Positions 57,394 through 64,000 of a DNA stretch of 64,000 nt are shown in pieces. Under the pieces are notes generated by a model. It worked only from the letters and a program-made list of their open reading frames with translations. It searched no databases and was not told the DNA's origin. The stretch comes from Membranipora membranacea (taxonomy: Eukaryota > Bryozoa > Gymnolaemata > Cheilostomatida > Membraniporidae), in assembly GCA_914767715.1 (NCBI GenBank), contig OU612075.1, forward strand, positions 14,632,001-14,696,000, written 5' to 3'. The position numbers and the translations under genes are program-made. Position 1 is the stretch's first letter, and every line of letters begins with the position of its first letter.

Positions 57394-58779
57394 ATAGAAC
57401 ATTACACTAACTATAACATTTTAACCTATGGCTAAATATGATATATAAGCATTCTGTAACCTGAAATAAAAGTAGAAAGGCAATTAAGTGTCACTCTGCC
57501 AAAGGGAGTTTAACTTCTTCCATGCTGAGTGTTGATGTGCACTTGGAGAAAGTCAAACTATTGGCAGGGTATTCATAACAAACATAGATGTACAAGGAAA
57601 AAGTTATACTATGCCTTAAAACTTTTTCCGTGTGAAGTTAGGACAACCGATAGATAAAGTTAAATATTAATCCAGAGTTTAACTTTTTCCATGATTTTGG
57701 TCTTATGTGTATGGAGAAAGTTAAAATTTGAACTAACAGTTTAACTTGTTCCATGGCACTATGAGGTGGCACTGGACAAAAGTCAAACATTAACTTTTTC
57801 CTGAACTGGGCACTGTTCAGGTGACAACCACCATCAACAACAAAAATCAATATGCATGAAGGCATCAAGATCCCTTAGAAGTAATGCATAACATTTTGCT
57901 CCTTCTTTAATTAGCTGAATTTAGGTCTAGCTAACATTTACTCAGCTTTTTTTTTTCTATAGACTCCCGCCTAATGTTAACAAAATTAAGTGTGAGTTAA
58001 CATTAAGTCATTATATTCCTACTAAGGAGTTATTGAGCGAGAGATGATTTCACTTTGACTGAGAAAACACTTCAAGGTAGCTTGGAACAGTAATTTGGAC
58101 ACCAAAGAGTTTATAACTTGCAGTAACAATGCTCCAACCATGAGGGAGTTTCTCAATACAGCAAGGATCCTGACAGTCACACAAGAGACTAAATGCTGAA
58201 TAAAATTAGGAACATTTGACATGATCTCTATGTAAAAATCTCTCTTCTAAATTCAAATTAGGTTGTTTGTCATAATTCTGGAAAATAAACACCAATTTTG
58301 AACATATTTGTATCTGATAAAGGTTGTCAGGGTGCCTAAAGCAGATTTGGAAGGTGAAGCACAAGGGGAGCCTAATATACCAATGTTATCCAAGCTCTTT
58401 GACAATTTCAATTTCAGGAAGATATCATCAGATCAGTGTAATCAGTTAGTTTGTTTCCGACAGATCCAACATTCTTTCTAATGCATTTGTAATTTTTTCA
58501 AAAACTTGTAATCGAAAATAACATCAATGACTAGACGAAAATCAATTGAAATTACCAAGAAATGGTGCTACGCAGATTTCAATGACGATTTTTACCCGGA
58601 ATCATCTGGCAAAGACAAGATTTGGGCGTTCCAACAGCGCTGTTGGCCTTAATAACCCTGACACTGAGAATATATCAAATGCCTTCGCAAAATGCTTAGC
58701 CAATCTATGCAAGTCTCAAATGTTCAGATGCCTAAAGTTTTAGTGTCCCACTGTACCCACCAATAGATACTGTAAGAGT
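57394..58779. other. Gene-free stretch with repeated short words
   Basis: Contains several copies of 'gtttaactttttcc' and variants on both strands (57500-57800), and a copy of the dispersed 'agctaaattTaggtctag' motif at 57912-57970. A 65-codon frame at 58546-58743 may be LINE-derived. Confidence 0.45.
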
Positions 58780-59170
58780 TAGTATATCAGGTATTTAATA
58801 CCCTGCCAAGAGATCTGAAGACAGGAAAGCTTTTGGACCTGATCATATATTTCTATGGTTTCGAAAATCAGCATTGTTTCCAAAAAAATCTGAACAAATT
58901 TCATAACTCCACCATGTCACACATAGTGCGGCAGAGGCCATTGACCAAAAGCATAATTACAATATTGTGAGCTTCAACTTCTACAAAGTGTTTGACCTGG
59001 TGCATAAACTATCGAAGTATAATTTTGATTAACCAAACATTAGCTTCATAATATACCGGCTAAAGGGTGGATCCTCAGTGGTCTCTGCAAATGAACACCT
59101 TGCCAAGGTATTCAAGGTCTGTTCTGAAGTACCCTAGGCATCTGTGCATGTGACATTCATTCACATGCAT
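58780..59170 (+). mobile_element. Decayed LINE reverse transcriptase core
   Basis: Around 58950-59120 the frame reads YNIVSFNFYKVFDLVHKLSK and later SVVSANEHLAKVFKVCSEVP, corresponding to the reverse transcriptase block DFSKAFDxVxHxxL and the following GxPQ region, with several stops. Confidence 0.5.
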
Positions 59171-59556
59171 GTGCCGTAACAAACATATTCAGAGATACAT
59201 GTATACACATTTGCTTGCAGATGTAGGTTGTATTGCTTTATACATATATTCGTACATACCAGACCAGACCCTTCAACACTTCAAATTTAAGCATAGCAAA
59301 CACATCATGGAAAAGGGCTCATATATTGATTGAATAGTGATCTTTGGCGAGTTTAGTTCGGATTTGAGATCTGATCAAAGTTTTGCTGCTAATGATGATG
59401 ATTTGTTCATACCAGACAGAATCGAGTCCATTTCTGACAATGCTTGGTTGTGTTTCCCAGTTAAGACTTTTTGCATTAAGTCTGTGTTGGGGTAATGCAT
59501 CAGATTGTTCGGAAAACTAAGAAGACTTCTCTTGTCCGACTGTCTCCCCCAGAGCA

Positions 59557-60102
59557 GAGTACTATTTCAGAGAGATTGACACAACTTTACGGGAAAATGC
59601 ACTCAGGTCATTAAGAGAATCAGAACATTGGAAAGCAACAGAATGGCAGCAATTTTTACTATATGCTGGTATTGCTATATTGTTTGGTGTGCTACCAACA
59701 GCCCATTACTACCACTTTCTCTGCCTCTCTGTAGGTGTCTCAGTATTATTAGATAAGAATGAGGTGTTCCACAACAAATATCTGCCTTGTGCTAATAGTA
59801 TTTTGAAATTGTTTGGAAAAGGGTCTAGGGATCTTTAAAGCCCAACTTTCATCAATTACAATATTCATTCGCCACTTCATGTTGCAAATGCCTGTGAAAA
59901 CTATTCTGTAAGTCTGAAAAGGTTATCTGCCTTTCTTTACGAACAATTTTTTGGTAGGCTCAAACATTTGGTTGGTAATGGGAGCAATCCAGTGACACAG
60001 CTGGTTACCATGCGTCGCTCCGAGAGCCATGTTTTGGTTGGTACTAAAGATCTGACAATGAAGTTGAATTTTGATATCTTCTCTTTATCACAATCTATTT
60101 AG
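59557..60102 (+). pseudogene. Transposase-like C-terminal region with one stop codon
   Basis: 182 in-frame codons interrupted only by TAA at 59836-59838. It begins EYYFREIDTTLREN and has HWKATEWQQFLLYAGI, HYYHFLCLSVGVS, then INYNIHSPLHVANACENY, LSAFLYEQFFGRLKHLV and NPVTQLVTMRR. This matches a transposon-derived protein family common in invertebrates, with the pattern WKATEFRxFLLYTGP, NVHxxxHLxxD and FENxxGxLKxL. It has the same overall fold pattern as the end of the 17.6-20.1 kb gene (HSxxxH, then ExxFxxxK) but is a different family member. The first half was not found. Confidence 0.68.
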
Positions 60103-60194
60103 ATAACTCCAACCTAACGCTAGGTCTTCAATTGTATTATATTATTAGTACTTGCATTATACAGGCGTATTTATTTAGCAAAATAGAACATTAT

Positions 60195-60356
60195 GTTTAT
60201 ATGTTAGTTTTTTGATATGATGATATGTTAATATGTTAATATGTTGATATGTTGATATGTTGATATGTTATATGTTAATATTTATATGTTTATGTTTATA
60301 TGTTAATGTTTATATGTTTATGTTTATATGTTTATGCTTATATGTTTCAGTGTTAC
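60195..60356 (+). repeat. (ATATGTT)n-type microsatellite
   Basis: Interspersed 'gatatgtt', 'aatatgtt' and 'atatgttt' units over about 160 bases. Confidence 0.9.
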
Positions 60357-61284
60357 ATATTAGTATTGACCTTGTGAATATTAGCAGTTGGTCATCAATC
60401 TGTAAAGGTTTAGTCATGGTAGTGCACCCCAAACATGTCCTGCTTCCCCGGAGTGGAGGATGGGTGATGATTATTCAATGCATCAGCAAAGTAGATACAT
60501 TCATTATTTTTTATTGTATGCTTTACAACCAGAAAAATGTGCTTGTTCATGCACCTGTTGTAGCTTACATCAAGTTCACACTTGTTTTCTTTGGTGTTGA
60601 TTTTACTTTACAAGGAATCAACAATAGAGCTTTGCGGTGGTGTGGACTGAGGGAGATCAAGGAGACAGTGCCTATGGTATGAGTAGACAAAGTGAAAAAG
60701 CTAACAATATAACTATAGATTTTTGGTGATTCTAGGCAGCAGATTTTCATAGCATGGAGCAGCTATGTCAGGTTTTATGTTGCTAGGTCTAAAAATTTGT
60801 AACATCTGACTGTATGATGCTTCTCTCTGCCACAGACATAAGGTGAAAAATATGTTAGCCAAGCAAGTTCATGCCCAGATGTGATTTCTGTGGTAGTCAT
60901 TGCAACGTTGAAAACTCCACAAGGAAGATAACATGCTTAGGCAAGGATTGATGCATGTATCTGAACTAAGCATAGACATCGATACATAGATGCCTAACCA
61001 GTAATTGCGTTTTTTTTTATTACTGGTTATCCAGATTCAGTGGTAGGGATAGCCTGTTATCTTGATGACTTTCAATGTCCAGAAAAAAATCCTGTAACAC
61101 CCAGATAGTAGTTAGGATAGTGGATTAGTTTTTCAGCTAGTCCATCTAATTTCATTCTTGAAAGAAACCCTACCACTGATATCTTATATACAGGCGATTG
61201 GCGAAAAGTGGGACGAAGCTTCTCAAGAACACTAATACACATAAACCTTCACATGGTAAAGATATCCAATCGTGGATAAGTAGA
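60357..61284. other. Gene-free stretch
   Basis: Nothing recognised beyond the 3' end of the microsatellite-spanning open frame, which is an artefact of the repeat. Confidence 0.4.
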
Positions 61285-61596
61285 GCATCGTCAGAAGACC
61301 TGTGTTCCTGTCACCCGTATCATAAATAAGATGCTTGAAACACAGGATAACTCACCGCTATGGAAAAATTCTCAAATCAAACCACTAAAGAAAACGTGAA
61401 ATTCCAAGACCGCCAATTATTATTGCCCACTTGCACCGTTGCATCGTTAGAAGACCTGTGTTCCTGTCACCCGTATCATAAATAAGATGCTTGAAACACA
61501 GGATAACTCACCGCTATGGAAAAATTCTCAAATCAAACCACTAAAGAAAACGTGAAATTCCAAGACCGCCAATTATTATTGCCCACTTGCACCGTT
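61285..61596 (+). repeat. 156-bp tandem duplication, almost identical units
   Basis: Units 61285-61440 and 61441-61596 differ at one position that I could see ('gcatcgtcag' against 'gcatcgttag'). Part of the unit looks like LINE coding sequence (WKNSQIKPLKK, then NYYCPLAPLH, resembling the PxxKK...NYRPISLL block). Confidence 0.92.
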
Positions 61597-61599
61597 GCA

Positions 61600-61800
61600 T
61601 CATCTAGGTAAACTAAAATCAGCTGTGAGTACCAAACTCAACAAAAATCAGTAGCGATGATAGATATAACTACCGAATTGTCAAAAGCATTCTATAATCA
61701 ATTTGCAGAAGATACTAATATATATTGTACAGACCATGAGATTTTAAGACAAGAATTGAACAAAGTAGAAAGTTGGTGCTAAACTCTACCTTTGAATATG
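61600..61800 (+). mobile_element. LINE reverse transcriptase catalytic-motif remnant
   Basis: QFAEDTNIYCTDHEIL followed by ELNKVESWC corresponds to the reverse transcriptase motif xFADDTxxY...L..L..W; the second catalytic Asp position reads Glu-Asp. Follows the PLKK..NY block in the duplicated unit, so both are probably one element. Confidence 0.6.
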
Positions 61801-62300
61801 CTATTCCAGTACTGCTCTTTGAAACTATTTTCAAAACATTTTCTAATGAATTTTATCGACTCCCTGAAATCAGATCACCACCATTATACCAGAGCAAACA
61901 ATTTAAGAACGAAAAAGCGAGGTGAGAGGTCCCTGTAGTGCCATGGTGTCAACCTGTACAACAGGTTCCTTATGGGAGTGGAGACATGTACTCAGAGTAC
62001 TAGTTGGTTTCCTTGGGTGGCCTGGCGGCGCTTCTGTGGGATAAGCAATAAACGCATGAAAAAAATAAAAACTCCATTCGGGTATTATCATCAAATACGG
62101 TACTACATGAACAAGCACATAAAGTCAGCCCAGAACATTCCCTAATGTCATTAGCTTAACGATAATACTAAGCTTAAATTATCCACTCCACACTCTGTGA
62201 AGGAAGAAAAGCTGTTGCCTAAAAGTAGCCATCGACACGAACTCAACAGAGTTATGGCACAGGAAAGATTGAATGAGGTGAGGTTCAGAAATCAAAATCA

Positions 62301-63110
62301 TGTGACATGCTATCTCAAGTGTTTGAAAATTCGTCAAATCAGAACAAATCAGAAGAAAAACAAACATGTCTGGTTTCATTTTATACCTACATTATAACAT
62401 CAGAAGGTGCAGGTGCAACAAACATAATGGAACACACTGTGCTGATTGATTTCCCTCTAGAGGAAACTTCGACTACGAGAAAAACAGCCGTATGTCTTGA
62501 GGTCAGCCCACATAAAACATAAAACTTTGTTATGCACTTTCTTTGTTCTCTAAAATAAGTTCCAAGGGTCTGGTTTTAGTTTCACTTTATTTCCAATACG
62601 TTTTTGTTGCTTATTTGCTGAATTTGCATCTCTAGTGGAATAGCTGTTTTTGATGAAGAGTCAATAGTAATGAGATGTAAAAAACAGGGACTTCTTATTG
62701 ATAATTCGTTTTCGAGCCGTTGTAGTTCGGAAATCAATCTAATCGATTGAAATTGGGTCCAAAAGGAAGGTCGTCAGCCTTGATCTGAGGGGCATAGTGT
62801 GAATAAATCATGTTATTTGCTGAATATTATGACATCAAGAGAATTAGACAAATCAACAAATAAAACCTAAATCATATGAAAAGTTGTAGATATGACACTC
62901 ATGATGGTCATTTGATGATACTTTAGAATCTAGGCGAACACCTCAATACTTAAACCTTCTCATTAATACGGTAACATATTTTGGAAATTGCGCTGTTGTA
63001 TTGTATTCATATGAGCTTGTTTTATTTGATGGTAGAGCCGGAGCATGTCATGGAGAGAACGGGGCACAGGAGAACGGAGAGAGGGGTCCACTCCCTCAAG
63101 TTGGCAAAGC
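62301..63110 (+). repeat. Dispersed duplicated segment, copy 2
   Basis: Counterpart of 48345-49020 (see there). The two copies share a run of landmarks in the same order over about 0.7 kb. Confidence 0.75.
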
Positions 63111-63206
63111 TCTACCTCAACAAATTGTTATGGGTGGGAGAGAGGAAGCTGCAGGTGGAGAATGAGGATCCGCCTAAGGGAGAGAGTATAACAGCTTCTG
63201 GCCAGG
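63039..63206 (+). CDS. Possible exon of an unidentified gene
   Basis: An open segment between a possible AG acceptor ('gatggtag', about 63038) and a GTAAGA donor at 63207. It encodes a basic, then mixed-charge stretch: EPEHVMERTGHRRTERG, LAKLYLNKLLWVGERKLQ, ESITASGQ. No family recognised. The duplicated segment at 48934-49020 keeps its first half (SEYVRERNGQ). Downstream, 63306-63512 is also open without a stop (ending DSPRGE) but does not join in phase. Treat as tentative. Confidence 0.3.
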
Positions 63207-63844
63207 TAAGACTTTTTTCCGCATACTTGTGGCTTAACTCCCACTGCAAATTGGAAAGTTGCATTTCTTGTATTAGTTTGTTGAAACTATTTATCTCTAT
63301 CCAGTAACTGTACTTCTGTGGTGCTATGGTGCCGAGTATGCAACAATGCTATCCATCAGTTTAGAAAAACTGAATCTTTCCAAGAACTGGCTTTATCAGG
63401 CACCGATAGGCATACACATCTTCTTTATGAGACCTTTGTTTGGAGGAGCTCTAGGATTGGATGATATTCTCATTAAATTAGCACCTTTCTTAGATTCCCC
63501 CAGAGGCGAGTGACATTACATTAAAAAACGGTTAATTTAGTCCAGTGGCAGCCTATGCTAAAAGTGGCTAGAAATGCAATTTTTATAGCGAATTTGTAAT
63601 GGCCTTCCAATGGCAATAGTACCAGTTTTCAAATTGCTGAGTGTCTGGGGAAGTGCCAAGTGCCTAAATCATAAATTGATATCATCAAGGATATGTCCAA
63701 AGACTCAAAAAAATGATTGACTATCAAATGCAGAGGAGAAAAGGAAATAAGAGTGGAAGTTGGGCTACACCAAGTTAAAGCAGTGTGCTTTGTTAGAGCC
63801 TGGTATAAGTTACGAGTTACGAGTTAAGTTAACGAGAGTATTAT

Positions 63845-64000
63845 GTGACAAGTCCAAAAGAAGTTGAAGGTGCTCATCTACAAGAAAGTGATACGCCCAC
63901 TGTTGTTGTATGAAGCTGAAACATGGCCATTGCCTGGTTATCTCGCTGAAAGATTTAGTGGGTGGGATACTGATTCGGAATAAATATTGAGGAGCACAAA
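63845..64000 (+). mobile_element. LINE reverse transcriptase C-terminal fragment at right edge
   Basis: The frame reads KKLKVLIYKKVIRPLLLYEA then ETWPLPGYLAERFSG, the well-known IYKxxIRPxLLYGxExW block after the reverse transcriptase core. Continues off the right edge. Confidence 0.72.

Noticed and set aside
60257-60682. 141-codon open frame
   Set aside because: Its first third is the ATATGTT microsatellite (MFICLCLY-type repeats) and the remainder has no recognisable domain.
1-64000. CRISPR arrays, bacterial operons, ribosomal RNA, phage-like systems
   Set aside because: No regularly spaced repeats, ribosome-binding-site-led operons or rRNA-like sequence seen; the spliced genes show animal nuclear DNA.

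Overview
The window is AT-rich animal nuclear DNA. It has spliced genes with short GT-AG introns, no bacterial-style operons, and many non-LTR retrotransposon, tRNA-derived SINE and DNA-transposon remnants. The gene content (ANKH, a P5B ATPase, a TMEM272-like membrane protein, IGFBP-like secreted proteins) says metazoan. The compact introns and the type of transposon-derived genes suggest a marine invertebrate, possibly a sponge, but the sequence alone does not fix the lineage.

Layout. 1-0.6 kb: the 5' end of a TMEM272-like gene on the minus strand, leaving the window to the left. 3.0-11.4 kb: a complete 13-exon ANKH homologue (549 codons) on the plus strand. 11.4-17.6 kb: mostly gene-free, with a 529-bp foldback element carrying a 9-bp target duplication and a short, very GC-rich island. 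17.6-20.1 kb: seven phase-compatible exons of a transposon-derived gene. 22.4-24.4 kb: the last four exons (membrane helices M7-M10 and tail) of a P5B ATPase, with no upstream exons visible. 26.1-40.8 kb: a tandem cluster of five related three-exon genes for small secreted cysteine-rich proteins with an IGFBP N-terminal-like motif; three are intact and two are decayed. Several share a TATA promoter at a fixed distance from the start codon.

40-50 kb is a graveyard of LINE fragments (zinc-knuckle ORF1, AP-type endonuclease, reverse transcriptase ends) and SINEs, including a head-to-head SINE pair. 53.8-56.7 kb (minus strand) holds a decayed transposase-like gene with a Cys-rich N-terminus and Pro/Glu repeats. 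58-62 kb and 63.8-64 kb hold further decayed LINE pieces and a second transposase-like reading frame with one stop. 48.3-49.0 and 62.3-63.2 kb are diverged copies of the same segment.

The host genes are not a pathway. ANKH and the P5B ATPase are both membrane transporters, and the IGFBP-like cluster is a locally expanded secreted family. The most promising undescribed material is that cluster with its shared promoter, the 9-bp-duplication palindromic elements, and the transposon-derived gene at 17.6-20.1 kb whose 3' exons remain open.
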